Assembly: GCA_003251535.1 (NCBI GenBank)
Contig: QKFD01000012.1
Location: 1 to 38,062 of the forward strand
Reading direction: 5' to 3'
DNA from: Chromatiales bacterium
GTDB lineage: Bacteria > Pseudomonadota > Gammaproteobacteria > Thiohalomonadales > Thiohalomonadaceae
Length of the DNA stretch: 38,062 nt
Shown here: positions 8,901 through 16,018 of the stretch, piece by piece
Layout of the letters: the number at the start of each line of letters is the position of its first letter
Position numbering within the stretch: position 1 is the stretch's first letter
Notes under the pieces: model-generated
Told to the model about the DNA's origin: nothing
What the model saw: only the letters and a program-made list of their open reading frames with translations
The model's database searches: none
Program-made: the position numbers and the translations under genes

Positions 8901-10427
8901 GGTAGTGGTGTGGCCGACGGCATCGGTGGCGCTCAGTTGCAACAGATTGCCCCCCTCGCTCAGGGTGAGGGGGGCGCTGAAGTGGCCGCTCTCGTCTACC
9001 CCTACTGGGTCGCCGTTCAGCGTCAGGGTCACCGGCTCGCTCACCTCACCGGCGAGGGTGATGGCAGCCTCCGCCAGCGTCTCACCGCTTTGGTGGGAGG
9101 TGATGGTCAGGGTCGGGGCGAGGGTATCCACCTGGATCGTCACCGCTGCCGTCGCCGGATGGCCGGCACGGTCGCGCAGGGTAGCGGTGATGTGGTGGCT
9201 CCCTTCGGTCAAGGGGGTGGCGGGGAGGCAGTTGGCGCTGTCACTGGCCAGGGTGCAGATGAATGGTTCGGCTCCGCCCTCGGCAACCACCTGTAGCGAG
9301 TCCGGATCGACGCCGGCCCCGAGATCGCTGAAGCTGAGCTGGAGCGTGGGGCTGGCGCTGTCCAGCAGTGCCCCCTCTCCTGGAGCAGTGATGGCCAGTT
9401 GCGGCGGCAGGGTGTCCACAGTCAAGGTGATGGGGCCGGCGCTAGTGGTTTTGCCCAGCCGATCACTTAATGTGGCCCCCAGCGTCACCGCTCCGCTGGC
9501 CAGGGGGGTGAGCGGGGTACAGCGGGCAGAGCTATCGCCGTCACTACAGGTCACCTCCAGAGGGGCGCCGTTGGCGGTGAGGGCGAGGGAGCTGTGTTCC
9601 ACACCGGCGCGATCGTCGGCGTATTGGAGGAGGATGGAGGGGCGCCCATCACCCAGGATGCTACCGGCAGCAGGGCTGGCGATCTCCAACGTGGGGGCCG
9701 CCTCATCCAGGTTGAGGTCAAAGCGGAAGGTGAGGGCCTGCCCCATCTCGGGGTGGAGGTAGACCGCCATGAGATCAAGCCCGGCGGGGGCGTCCGCCAG
9801 CTCATCCTCGGCCAGTGGCGCCACCCCCTCCCAGTCGGTAAGGGCTGCCTGGACCAGCCCCCAGCCGGCCACCAATAGCAGCGTCAGCAGCAGACCATGG
9901 CGCCGCATGGTGCCACCTCGGAGCCCAATCCAGGCAGCGAGCAGCAGGGCTGCCAGTAGTGGCATGAGGGGTGAAGAGAGGAGCGGGATGGCACTACCAA
10001 CGACCACCACCAGATCATCCTGTAGCAGGGCGTCCCCCTGCTCCCCCGCCCGAGAGGCAAAGCCGAGCCGCAGCGGGCCAGCCAGCTGGGCCGTGCGCGG
10101 CAGTCGCGCCTCCACTACATCGCCAGCGTAGGCCGCCTCACCCACGCCGATGGCGTAGGGCGCTGTCGTCAGCGCTTCAGCGGCGCCAAACTCGCTCCCC
10201 GCACAGAGCTGGCGCTCCACCGCGACCACCTGCGGTCCCTCGCTGGCCTGCTCAATGCGTACCGAGAGCCGCTGCTCTGCACCGGAGAATATCCCCTCGG
10301 CAGTGGCCACCGAGCACCCGCTCTGCGGGGTATTGCCAATATCCAGCAGGACCCACAACTCTCGCGGGGTCGCGGAGGCGGTGGAGAGCCACAACAGCAG
10401 GAACAACCCAAAGTAACGCAGGCGCAT
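2934..10427 (-). CDS. Giant secreted RHS/NHL protein with metalloprotease-like tip
   Basis: A 2497-residue exported polymorphic-toxin-like protein. Residues 1-19 form a signal peptide. A hydrophobic IPLLSSPLMPLL-type segment lies near 147-170, and a second signal-like segment starts at Met174, which has its own GAGG ribosome site. Ig/cadherin-like domains span roughly 245-620. An acidic linker (QEEDEEE) is near 965. NHL propeller repeats span about 1170-1480 and YD/RHS repeats about 1480-2360, closing with the RHS core signature DPVGFSGG and YANNDPVNELDIDG. The variable tip (2361-2497) has H2431-E-I-L-H2435 and, after ~40 residues, SYEQAAY with E2475, the layout of DUF4157-like zinc peptidases. 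GC content falls sharply across the tip, as usual for exchanged RHS ends. The likely immunity gene overlaps the 3' end. No clear ribosome site precedes the first ATG. The toxin role is inferred. Confidence 0.88.
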   Translation of the reverse strand: MRLRYFGLFLLLWLSTASATPRELWVLLDIGNTPQSGCSVATAEGIFSGAEQRLSVRIEQASEGPQVVAVERQLCAGSEFGAAEALTTAPYAIGVGEAAYAGDVVEARLPRTAQLAGPLRLGFASRAGEQGDALLQDDLVVVVGSAIPLLSSPLMPLLAALLLAAWIGLRGGTMRRHGLLLTLLLVAGWGLVQAALTDWEGVAPLAEDELADAPAGLDLMAVYLHPEMGQALTFRFDLNLDEAAPTLEIASPAAGSILGDGRPSILLQYADDRAGVEHSSLALTANGAPLEVTCSDGDSSARCTPLTPLASGAVTLGATLSDRLGKTTSAGPITLTVDTLPPQLAITAPGEGALLDSASPTLQLSFSDLGAGVDPDSLQVVAEGGAEPFICTLASDSANCLPATPLTEGSHHITATLRDRAGHPATAAVTIQVDTLAPTLTITSHQSGETLAEAAITLAGEVSEPVTLTLNGDPVGVDESGHFSAPLTLSEGGNLLQLSATDAVGHTTTLNLELILDTLPPTYLHAERVAAGLLQAGQVPVTGSAGAATPAAAITLRNLRSGAQVTTTVEPNGSFFLLPAAEVDDQLSLVASGPGGVSGPVVLTVVDLPPDPAVVGPAIDPTVHTTLDDSTRFLYSGENPIQIGVVAGTIEPARAAVIRGRVVDRTGTPVAGLRVSLLDHPEYGYTRSRLDGEFDLAVNGGGYLVVAIEGQPWLPLQRKVKVAWQQFTLLDEVVVIEADSQATPIDLSLPGPQLATASRVADSDGERQATLFLPSGTQASLTEADGTTTPLTQFTLRMTEYTVGERGPAAMPAQLPPTSAYTYAVEMGVDEAGVADAELHFDRPVAFYVENFLGFATGAVVPVGWYDRTRAVWVPADNGRVITLLAVDGGRAQLDLDGSGSVASATALAALGISDEEQIAIASRFAVGGSFWRVTMEHFSPWDCNWPYGPPGDAQAPPSPDQEEDEEEFCEVQGSIIECENQNLGERVPLTGTGLALNYRSNRAGRTRLTFPVSSEQVPETLARIEVEVWIAGKSVTQTLPAQPDQSFTYDWDGLDVYGRKTQGTQWAQVKVGYVYAAQYYETRDFEQAFASVGSGVTGVRARQEIILWKQSELPLGRFDAAGLGLGGWTVDGYDFAGGGKIWQGNGQVRTASNLGTIIETIGGGSIGLEDKLPVTGRPARETAFRNPQGIAVAPDGTLYVADIYYDRISRITPDGMAYPVAGHTYLVDGTTPMKTKLTNPTQMVMADEGSLYFVENWSRVWRLTPAGELVLVAGGGTLTGAQLEGAEATAAKLDRYIYGIALSPGGELYISAAGIYRVDPNGHIWSVSKDSALWFSGKIAFTPAGELLIANIGKSDLLKLKIDGHLETLAGIAGSAGFSGDGRPATDAQLAGPYAVAPGPQGELYIADTSNGRIRVVRPDGTIRTLAGNGQLGYSGDGGPPTVAQLYYPYDVTTGYNNEIYIADGGHGSIRRIRSIWPNRALGEASYLSSAGQHMIHMDAAGRHSETVDARTGKAIRTFEHDAAGRLTAIQDPYGNRVTLQRDPAGQVSAIMGPDGQTTRLEINGEGVLTALRHPDGSQHQMQYHSQGRLTDFTNPRGDTSHFSYAEDGRLVQDAGANGSRWDSTRTEIPGGHRIDMVTAEGQSKSYSIVEDGFGNKIRTTIYSAGHSHERVRTPEGHLSAVLPDGTSIQASQTGDPRFGWEVPRLESVTLTTPSGRATHLSITKNDSLQNESDPLSLAVEEVTVTRNGKSQVRRYDAANSTLTLTSAAGREQKIVLDDFGQTVQIQTVGIAPKSNVYDDRGRLISVIQGEGASARHYGITYDEYGYVKTVIDPLGRATSMQRDTMGRVTLETLPGGRSIKYEYNSMGQITAISPPGRTAHRFSYEVGDQPLSAYDPPDVSTSSDITHYRYNRDKQLTRLLRPSGETVDLSYDLSGHLRQVDFSGGYVKYEYAPAASTLAAVSTSTGERIDYLWDGFLLTEERIQGTVEGNVRRHYNSDFLLDELRLGEWSVSYEYDHDGLLTQVGDLHIDRYPDNGWISGTTLQNVITESEHNEFGDIVHERVLFANQPLYIADYVRDGAGRIVEVAEMIEGQTYRVRYDYDVAGRLSAVERDGNATTTYRYDMNGNLEQVNGVGVALYDSQDRQLQYNDTMFEYTANGELYQQIAGAAITHYAYDSFNNLKQVVLPTGTAIDYLVDGQNRRIGKQVDGQLVQRWIYSGQLSPLAEVDGAGEIVAYFVYGEQVNVPSYVIKNNTAYRVITNHLGSPVLIINSATGAVVQRIHYDEWGRPTFANQMEWTLWGFAGGLYDSDTGLVRFGVRDYNPVVGRWLSKDPVGFSGGSNYYVYANNDPVNELDIDGLRPLSDCEKQLLKDFFPGFDLDRIDITQNDYEFPSFFGEDVKATTAGSSWQVFLREYVNLQTGEGIAVLGHEILHNKQSFDEGQVGFLSNYLNEYNANLAKGMSESDSYENISYEQAAYKLQNEIADKIGGGLCCQK

Positions 10428-10499
10428 CGGGTAGAGACCACGGCTGGGGCGCGCCGCCAGATGGCCTCTGCCACGGCACGCTCGGGGGAAGGGGCCTCT

Positions 10500-10537
10500 A
10501 CCCTAGCCAGTGAGCGGGGGAGGGTTCAATCTGGCAC
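10500..10537 (-). promoter_or_regulatory. Candidate promoter of the RHS gene with shared 13-mer
   Basis: On the minus strand the sequence GTGCCAGATTGAA (10525-10537) contains a -35-like TTGAAC. It is followed after 18 bases by TAGGGT (10500-10505). It lies ~100 bases upstream of the RHS start. The identical 13-mer lies ~92 bases upstream of the DUF2202 gene with similar promoter geometry, and the flanks (AAAATTTTTA and AATATTTC) are also alike. Confidence 0.4.
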
Positions 10538-10695
10538 TAAAAATTTTCTGGCGGGGGGAAGCTTCACTGCGAGGGGGGTCGCCCTCTCCCCACCGGAGGG
10601 GCTGGCTGATGCACCCTTCAACCAGTGGATTTCACCGTACTAGGCGCGGCCCCGCTCCAGGGGCAGCGCGCACTTATGATGAGCCACCCGGCCCC

Positions 10696-11118
10696 TCAAC
10701 GGGGGCAGCCGTTGCGATCAGTCGCCACCCCTGGCGGCGTGTTGGGGCAGCGATCGCGGTAGTCTGGGGTGCCATCACCATCGCTATGGCGGGGACAGCC
10801 GTTGGCGGCCACTCCGGCCACTAGTGCCTCTGGTAGGTCGTGGGGACAGTAGTCGGCGCTATCCACCACCCCATCATGGTCGCTATCCAGTTCGCAGCCG
10901 CTCTCATCCACTGGCCAGGCCTGGGGCCCGGGACGCAGCCGTTCCTGGCGGTAGACGGCGGCAAAGGGGTCGTTCGGCGCTACCTTACGGAGTTGGGCCG
11001 TGGCGGGGCAGCGGTCCTGCTCATCGGCGACCCCATCGTGATCGGCGTCGGCCATCGGGGCAGCGGTGAGCGGTAGAGAGGTGCTCAGTAACAGGGTCAG
11101 TGCGAGGGAACGTAGCAT
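10696..11118 (-). CDS. Secreted thrombospondin type 3 repeat protein
   Basis: A 140-residue exported protein. Residues 1-20 form a signal peptide (MLRSLALTLLLSTSLPLTAA). The mature part consists of TSP3-like calcium-binding units: DADHDGVADEQDRCP, DSDHDGVVDSADYCP and DGDGTPDYRDRCP, each with the Asp-rich DxDxDGxxD loop followed by Cys-Pro. It ends with TDRNGCPR. TSP3 repeats bind calcium and usually stabilise surface or secreted proteins; here the protein is almost nothing but repeats. There is no OmpA peptidoglycan-binding domain, which such repeats often precede. It lies 74 bases downstream of the DUF2202 gene in the same direction, so the two may be co-transcribed across an intervening hairpin. 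The function is unknown. Confidence 0.8.
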   Translation of the reverse strand: MLRSLALTLLLSTSLPLTAAPMADADHDGVADEQDRCPATAQLRKVAPNDPFAAVYRQERLRPGPQAWPVDESGCELDSDHDGVVDSADYCPHDLPEALVAGVAANGCPRHSDGDGTPDYRDRCPNTPPGVATDRNGCPR

Positions 11119-11151
11119 CGGGCAGGCATTTCGAGAGGGACCGGAGGGGAT

Positions 11152-11176
11152 GGGGGCGGCGCAAACCGCCGCCCCC
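11152..11176 (-). terminator. GC-rich hairpin between DUF2202 and TSP3 genes
   Basis: A perfect 10-bp stem (GGGGGCGGCG with CGCCGCCCCC) and a five-base loop lie 16 bases after the DUF2202 stop codon. No T-run follows, so it may attenuate or protect the mRNA rather than end transcription. Confidence 0.5.
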
Positions 11177-11192
11177 GCTTAACCACCACTCA

Positions 11193-11876
11193 TCAACGAC
11201 CGAGGATGGTGTCCACCTCCGCCTGGGAGAGGTACTGCGCCTGGTAGTTACCCGTCCCGATCACCGCCTCTATCTGTCCGACGAAGGAGCGCAGGTGGTT
11301 CTCGGATCCATCCACCAGGGAGCTGTAGGAGTTGATAAGGGCGTTGGCATCGGTATAGGTGAGGCCACAGCCATCCTCGGCCAGCCCCTTCAGCGCCACG
11401 ATGGCCTGCGGGCAGAGGACGATATCGTGCATATCCAGCTCTTCGATGAAGGCGCCGACATAGAGCGCCTCCAGCTCACTGATGGCACCACGCTCGGTGA
11501 GCTGCTGGAACTTCTCGTTGAAATAAGCACCGTAGTCCGTGCCGGTGAAGACCCCGATGCTAGTGGGGAGGTCATTGGCGGTGGGGTTGGGGTCCGGCAG
11601 ATTAAACTGCGCCAACTTATCGCGCATGGTGTCGGTGTGGGTCTGCTCCGACTGGGTGCCGATGGTGTTGAAGACCGGCTGCGCGGGGTACCAGCTGGCG
11701 AGGGTCAGGTAGACATCCCGGGCCAGCTTCTCCTCCTCGCGCATGAAGGTCAGGTGGGTCTGCTCGGCAGCATCAAGCGTGGCGCCGCCACCACCGCCAG
11801 CGGCGGCAAAGGCGACGCTCCCCAACAACAGACTACCGGCACAGCTGGCGATCACTAGAAGGCGTGGTGTTGACAT
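11193..11876 (-). CDS. Secreted DUF2202 ferritin-like protein
   Basis: A 227-residue exported protein. A signal peptide covers about residues 1-25, followed by a short glycine run (GGGGG). The rest matches the DUF2202 family, a ferritin-like four-helix fold. It shows LTFMREEEKLARDVY in the first helix, EQTHTDTM in the second, ELEALYVGAFIEELDMHDI in the third, and SENHLRSF in the fourth. These Glu/His pairs (E-E-E-K-L-A-R-D, SEQTH, EELDMHD, ENH) are the usual di-iron-type positions. The biochemical role of the family is not established; metal binding in the periplasm or outside the cell is an inference. The gene has a plausible promoter with a 13-base element shared with the RHS gene. Confidence 0.88.
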   Translation of the reverse strand: MSTPRLLVIASCAGSLLLGSVAFAAAGGGGGATLDAAEQTHLTFMREEEKLARDVYLTLASWYPAQPVFNTIGTQSEQTHTDTMRDKLAQFNLPDPNPTANDLPTSIGVFTGTDYGAYFNEKFQQLTERGAISELEALYVGAFIEELDMHDIVLCPQAIVALKGLAEDGCGLTYTDANALINSYSSLVDGSENHLRSFVGQIEAVIGTGNYQAQYLSQAEVDTILGR

Positions 11877-11943
11877 AAGTTCTCATTCTCCTTGATGTTT
11901 TTTGGCCACCCGAGGGGGTGGAGCCGTCCCAACAAGATTTAGA

Positions 11944-11980
11944 CTTATGCCAAACAAGCCCTACTAATTCAATCTGGCAC
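11944..11980 (-). promoter_or_regulatory. Candidate promoter of the DUF2202 gene
   Basis: Minus-strand TTGAAT (11967-11972) is followed after 17 bases by CATAAG (11944-11949). The -35 box is embedded in GTGCCAGATTGAA (11968-11980), the same 13-mer seen upstream of the RHS gene. The element sits ~92 bases before the start codon. Confidence 0.45.
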
Positions 11981-12029
11981 GAAATATTCGTTTCAAAGTT
12001 GCAACCGAGCGCTCAATCTCGCCACTGCC

Positions 12030-12875
12030 CTAGCGATTCTCTCCCCGCGAGACCCGCAACAGCACCCCATCGAGCATTCGGTGGGTCAATAGCCGCCGCA
12101 ACGTGGCAAATAGATAGGTGGGGAAGGTGACGTAGTAACGCGCCTGGGGCCGCCGACTCTCCAAGGCGTGGATCAACTTGGTCAATACCGCCTCCGGCGG
12201 CAGGGTGAAGGGGGCCGCCGGTCCCAGCTTCTCTAGCCGCGCCTGGACCCGCTGATAGACCTCGCGGTGGGGGCTGTTGGCCACCTCGATATGCTGGCGA
12301 AACATGGCCATGGCGTTGGCGCGAAAACGGCTGGTAATGGGGCCGGGTTCGATCAAGGCCACCTCAATGCCGCTCCCTGTCAGCTCCAGGCGCAGGGTAT
12401 CGGTCAACCCTTCAAGGGCATACTTGCTGGCGACATAGGCCCCGCGGTAAGGCAGGCCCACCAACCCGAGCAGGGAGCTATTCTGCACAATGCGCCCATG
12501 GCCCTGGCGCCGCATCACCGGGATCACCTGACAGGTCAGCTCATGGGTGCCAAACAGGTTGGTCTCAAACTGCTCCCGCAGCACCTCCCGCGTCAGGTCC
12601 TCCACCGCCCCCGGCTGGCCATAGGCACCATTGTTGAACAGGGCATCCAAGGTCCCCCCCGTGCGCTCCAGCACCGTCTGCACGGCCTGGCTAATGCTGT
12701 TGGGGTCCCGCAGATCGAGCACCAACGCCTCCAAGCCCTGCGCCGCCAATGGCGCCACATCCTCTGCCTTGCGGACGGTGGCGAAGACCCGCCAGCCGCG
12801 GCGCGCCAACCCTTCGGCGCAGGTGAGGCCGATCCCGGAGGAGCAGCCGGTGATCAGGATAGAGCGTGGCGCCAT
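12030..12875 (-). CDS. Short-chain dehydrogenase/reductase (SDR)
   Basis: A 281-residue cytoplasmic NAD(P)-dependent oxidoreductase of the classical SDR family. It has the cofactor motif TGCSSGIG at residues 9-16 and the structural motif NNGAYG at 81-86, a variant of NNAG. The catalytic serine lies in NSSLLG (133-134), followed by Y147-x-x-x-K151 (YVASK). The conserved PG (EPGPI) lies beyond the active site. The arginine following the first strand (TVRK) favours NADP over NAD. The last ~60 residues (TFPTYLFATLRRLL) resemble SDRs annotated as acting on hydrophobic substrates. The substrate is unknown. It stands alone on the minus strand between unrelated genes. Confidence 0.9.
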   Translation of the reverse strand: MAPRSILITGCSSGIGLTCAEGLARRGWRVFATVRKAEDVAPLAAQGLEALVLDLRDPNSISQAVQTVLERTGGTLDALFNNGAYGQPGAVEDLTREVLREQFETNLFGTHELTCQVIPVMRRQGHGRIVQNSSLLGLVGLPYRGAYVASKYALEGLTDTLRLELTGSGIEVALIEPGPITSRFRANAMAMFRQHIEVANSPHREVYQRVQARLEKLGPAAPFTLPPEAVLTKLIHALESRRPQARYYVTFPTYLFATLRRLLTHRMLDGVLLRVSRGENR

Positions 12876-12974
12876 AGGGGACTCCGAGGGGCTGGATGCC
12901 GACCAGCAAGAGCGGCCGGGAGGAATGAAAGGGGCGCTAGTAATACCACAGGTCGATGGCGAACCGCGGACCTC

Positions 12975-13628
12975 TCAGGCCAGTAACACCGCCACCAGAC
13001 CGGTGAGAAAGATGCCATCAAAGGTGCCGGCACCACCGATGGAGGCGACCGGGGCGCCGATCTTGCGGATATCCCCTAACCGCAGCAGATCAGCGCCGAT
13101 GAGCACCCCCAAGGTGCCGCAGATATAGGCCAGGGGGGCCGAGAAGGTGGGGTCCAGAATGATCGCCAAGAGCGCCGCAGAGACCGGCGCCACCAGGATC
13201 GGCATCCCGATCCCCAGGCGCGGGATGGGACGAGAGACGGTATAGCAGAGGAGCGACATCAAGCCGATGGCCAACAGCACCTTGCCGAGGGGGAGCGGGT
13301 ATTGGCGCATCAGGTAGAGGCTAAAGAGTAAGGGGACTAGACCGCCCCCGACGTTCACCGCCACCACGGTCTTACCCGCCCACTCCAGTGCCGGGAACTG
13401 GAAGAAGCGCCCCATCGGTGGCATCTCCTCGGGGCGTGGGGGATCGGCGCGAAGCTGGAATAGAGGCAGGTTGATGAGGCTACCCCCGACCGAGGCGAGC
13501 AGCAGTAGCACCGCCGACTGTGGCGACAGTCCCAGCTTATCGAAAGCGATGGTCAAGGCGCCTACCTGCACCACAGCCAGTAGGAAGCCCAAGCTGAACA
13601 GCAGGATGACAAGGTTGAGTGGCTTCAT
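12975..13628 (-). CDS. DUF1614 membrane protein
   Basis: A 217-residue integral membrane protein with about six to seven hydrophobic helices. It fits the DUF1614 family, recognised from VGGSLINLPLF near residue 50, VAVNVGGGLVPLLFSLYL near 90-107 and VASIGGAGTFDGIFLTG near the C-terminus. No catalytic motif is apparent and the family has no established function. It is transcribed divergently from the secreted protease gene. A perfect 12-bp hairpin lies only 16 bases upstream of the start codon, and no clear Shine-Dalgarno sequence is present, so the hairpin may influence its expression. Confidence 0.82.
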   Translation of the reverse strand: MKPLNLVILLFSLGFLLAVVQVGALTIAFDKLGLSPQSAVLLLLASVGGSLINLPLFQLRADPPRPEEMPPMGRFFQFPALEWAGKTVVAVNVGGGLVPLLFSLYLMRQYPLPLGKVLLAIGLMSLLCYTVSRPIPRLGIGMPILVAPVSAALLAIILDPTFSAPLAYICGTLGVLIGADLLRLGDIRKIGAPVASIGGAGTFDGIFLTGLVAVLLA

Positions 13629-13643
13629 GGAGGAGAGTGTAAA

Positions 13644-13674
13644 CCGCCGGCGCAGTGATGTTCTGCGCCGGCGG
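13644..13674. other. Perfect 12-bp palindrome between divergent genes
   Basis: CCGCCGGCGCAG (13644-13655), a seven-base loop, and CTGCGCCGGCGG (13663-13674) form an uninterrupted hairpin in the 5' leader of the DUF1614 gene. No T-run follows on the plus strand; on the minus strand only GGTTTA follows. It could be a leader hairpin, a protein-binding palindrome or a remnant terminator. Confidence 0.55.
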
Positions 13675-13846
13675 CCAGTGGTTGCCCTCCTGCAACTTAT
13701 CCCTCGTGCGACACTCCAAGCGATGTTTATTGCCCCTGCCCCTTGGCAAATAGGGCGGATACCGATTCAATGCGCAACCAGACAGCCCCGCTGTCAGAGG
13801 TACCCGTGTGGGCGCCCGCCCCCCACCGTCACGGAGAGAGTTCACC

Positions 13847-15925
13847 ATGAGATCGCTGTCCCTGCTGCTCGCCGCCCTCCTCGCCACCCCTGCCGCCGCG
13901 GAGCCATTGACTGATCGCCTCATCGTCCACTGGCGGAGTGCCACCTCCGGCGACCTGGGGCAGGATCGGCTGAGTCGCATCGCCAGCGGGATCGGCCTAC
14001 CCCTCACCCAGCTGCGGGAGGGGGCAGGGACCAGCATCGTCGCCCTGGATCAGCCCCAATCGCTCTCTGAGGTCACCCGCCTGGCGGCGCTGATCGCCCA
14101 GGACCCGGCGGTCGCCTTTGCGGAGCCGGACCGACGCATATTCCCCCTGCGTCAGCCCAACGATCCCTACTATGCCCAGCAGTGGGGGCTGCAAAGCAGC
14201 GCTGAACAGGCGGCCGCCGCCTCCCTACCCTCGGCCTGGGAGCGCTCCACTGGCTCCACTGGGGTGGTGGTGGCGGTGATCGACACCGGTATCCTGCCCC
14301 ACACTGATTTGGCGGGACGCACCCTGACGGTGGAGGGGCAGAGCTACCCCTACGGCTACGATTTCGTCTCTGCCGACGGCCCGAGTACCTTTGTCACCGC
14401 CAACGACGGTGACGACCGTGACCCCGATCCCTCTGATCCCGGTGATTGGGTCACCGCCGCCGAGGCCAGTGCCGGGGTGTTGCAGGGCTGTCCGCAACAG
14501 AACTCCTCCTGGCACGGCACCCATGTCGCCGGCATCATCGGCGCCGCCGCTGACAACGGGATTGGCGTTGCCGGCATCAACTGGAACTCACCGCTACTGC
14601 CGGTGCGGGTGATGGGCAAGTGTGGCGGCTATGAGTCCGATCTGGCCGATGCCATCCGCTGGGCGGCTGGCGGCAGCGTCTCTGGCGTCCCCGCCAACAG
14701 CCACCCGGCCCAGGTGATCAATATGAGCCTGGGGGCGACGGGCTACTGTAGTCAGACCATGCAGTCGGCCATCGACAGCGCCCGGGCAGCAGGCGCCTCG
14801 GTGGTGGTGGCCGCCGGTAACAGCGGCAGCAATCTGGACGAGACCCCCGGTTTTCCAGCCTCTTGCGACGGCGTGGTGACGGTGGCAGCCGTGGGTCGAG
14901 AGGGGATGCGGCCCAGCTACAGTAGCTACGGTGCCGTGGTCGATCTGGCGGCCCCCGGCGGATCCACGCCCCTCAACCCCAATGGCATCCTCTCACTGCT
15001 CGATTCAGGTACCACCTCCCCCATAGGCGACGAGGTCTACGGCTTCTATCAAGGGACCAGCATGGCCACGCCCCATGTCAGTGGGGTGCTGTCGCTCATG
15101 CTATCGGCCTACTACGAACTGACCGGCGCCCGCCTCAACGCCAGCACCGCAGAGCAGCTCCTGGTAGCCACCACCCGCCCCTTCGCCGAGACCAGTAACT
15201 GCACCACTGCCACCTGCGGTAGCGGCCTGCTGGATGCCGCCGGGGCAGTGGCGGCGGTGACCACACCCCCGACCATCACCCTAGCCGCCGCCGCCATAGA
15301 GGCGACCCCAGGGATCACCATCCCCCTCTCCGCTACGGTGAGCGATGACGGCAGCGTCAGCCACCTCCAGTGGCAGCAGAGCGACAGCAGCGGCTACACC
15401 GCCACCCTCTCCGGTGCCCAGCAGGCCACTGCCACCGCCCAACTCCCCAGCGGCATCCCCAACGGCACCACCCTCGCCTTCACCCTCATCGCCACCGATA
15501 ACCTGGGGTTGAGCAGCAGCGCCAGCGTTGGGGTGACCATCACCGTCACCGCCGCGGCGCCGGTCCTGACCGAGGTACCCGCCCAGCAGGTCAAGGTGGG
15601 ACAACCACTCAGCTTCCAGGTGAGTGCCAGCGATGCAGACAATGGCCCGCCGCTACTGAGTGCCAGCGACCTCCCCAGCGGGGCCAGCTTTGTTGACAAT
15701 GGCGACGGCAGCGCCAGCTTCAACTGGACCCCCAGTGCCGAGCAGGCAGGGAGCTACACCATCACCCTGACCGCCACCGACCGGGACAACGCCGCCCTCA
15801 CCGATAGCCAAGCACTCACCATCAGCGTGACGCAAGGCGGCGGCGGCGGTGGCGGTGGCCTGTTCCATCCCCTCTTCGCCCTGGCGTTACTGCTCAGCCT
15901 CCGCCCTTGGCGCGCGAGGGGGTAG
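13847..15925 (+). CDS. Secreted S8 subtilisin-like protease with GlyGly-CTERM tail
   Basis: A 692-residue exported serine endopeptidase. I chose the ATG at 13847 because GGAGAG precedes it and a signal peptide follows (MRSLSLLLAALLATPAAA). Residues ~20-105 look like an inhibitor-type propeptide. The catalytic triad is D146 (VIDTG), H223 (WHGTHVAG) and S405 (GTSMATPHVSG). Two Ig/cadherin-like domains span about 485-660, the second with YTITLTATD. The C-terminus is Gly8 (664-671), a hydrophobic segment (LFHPLFALALLLSL) and a basic end (RPWRARG), which is the GlyGly-CTERM sorting signal. Such tails are processed by rhombosortases on proteins exported by type II secretion. Both systems follow directly downstream, 94 bases away, so this is probably their local substrate. 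Confidence 0.95.
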   Translation: MRSLSLLLAALLATPAAAEPLTDRLIVHWRSATSGDLGQDRLSRIASGIGLPLTQLREGAGTSIVALDQPQSLSEVTRLAALIAQDPAVAFAEPDRRIFPLRQPNDPYYAQQWGLQSSAEQAAAASLPSAWERSTGSTGVVVAVIDTGILPHTDLAGRTLTVEGQSYPYGYDFVSADGPSTFVTANDGDDRDPDPSDPGDWVTAAEASAGVLQGCPQQNSSWHGTHVAGIIGAAADNGIGVAGINWNSPLLPVRVMGKCGGYESDLADAIRWAAGGSVSGVPANSHPAQVINMSLGATGYCSQTMQSAIDSARAAGASVVVAAGNSGSNLDETPGFPASCDGVVTVAAVGREGMRPSYSSYGAVVDLAAPGGSTPLNPNGILSLLDSGTTSPIGDEVYGFYQGTSMATPHVSGVLSLMLSAYYELTGARLNASTAEQLLVATTRPFAETSNCTTATCGSGLLDAAGAVAAVTTPPTITLAAAAIEATPGITIPLSATVSDDGSVSHLQWQQSDSSGYTATLSGAQQATATAQLPSGIPNGTTLAFTLIATDNLGLSSSASVGVTITVTAAAPVLTEVPAQQVKVGQPLSFQVSASDADNGPPLLSASDLPSGASFVDNGDGSASFNWTPSAEQAGSYTITLTATDRDNAALTDSQALTISVTQGGGGGGGGLFHPLFALALLLSLRPWRARG

Positions 15926-16018
15926 AGGATGAGGCACTTCTCAGCAGCAATAGCAGAAAACGGCATACTCTCTGGTATCATCCGCCCGCTTTTTGGGACC
16001 CATTGGAAAGTTGAAGCT

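Noticed and set aside
8853-9762. Long plus-strand open frames opposite the RHS gene
   Set aside because: They mirror the Ig-like repeats on the minus strand in GC-rich DNA and show no protein features of their own.
13808-13846. Upstream start for the secreted protease
   Set aside because: It would place 13 residues (including PPPSRR) before the signal peptide; the ATG at 13847 has a proper ribosome site.
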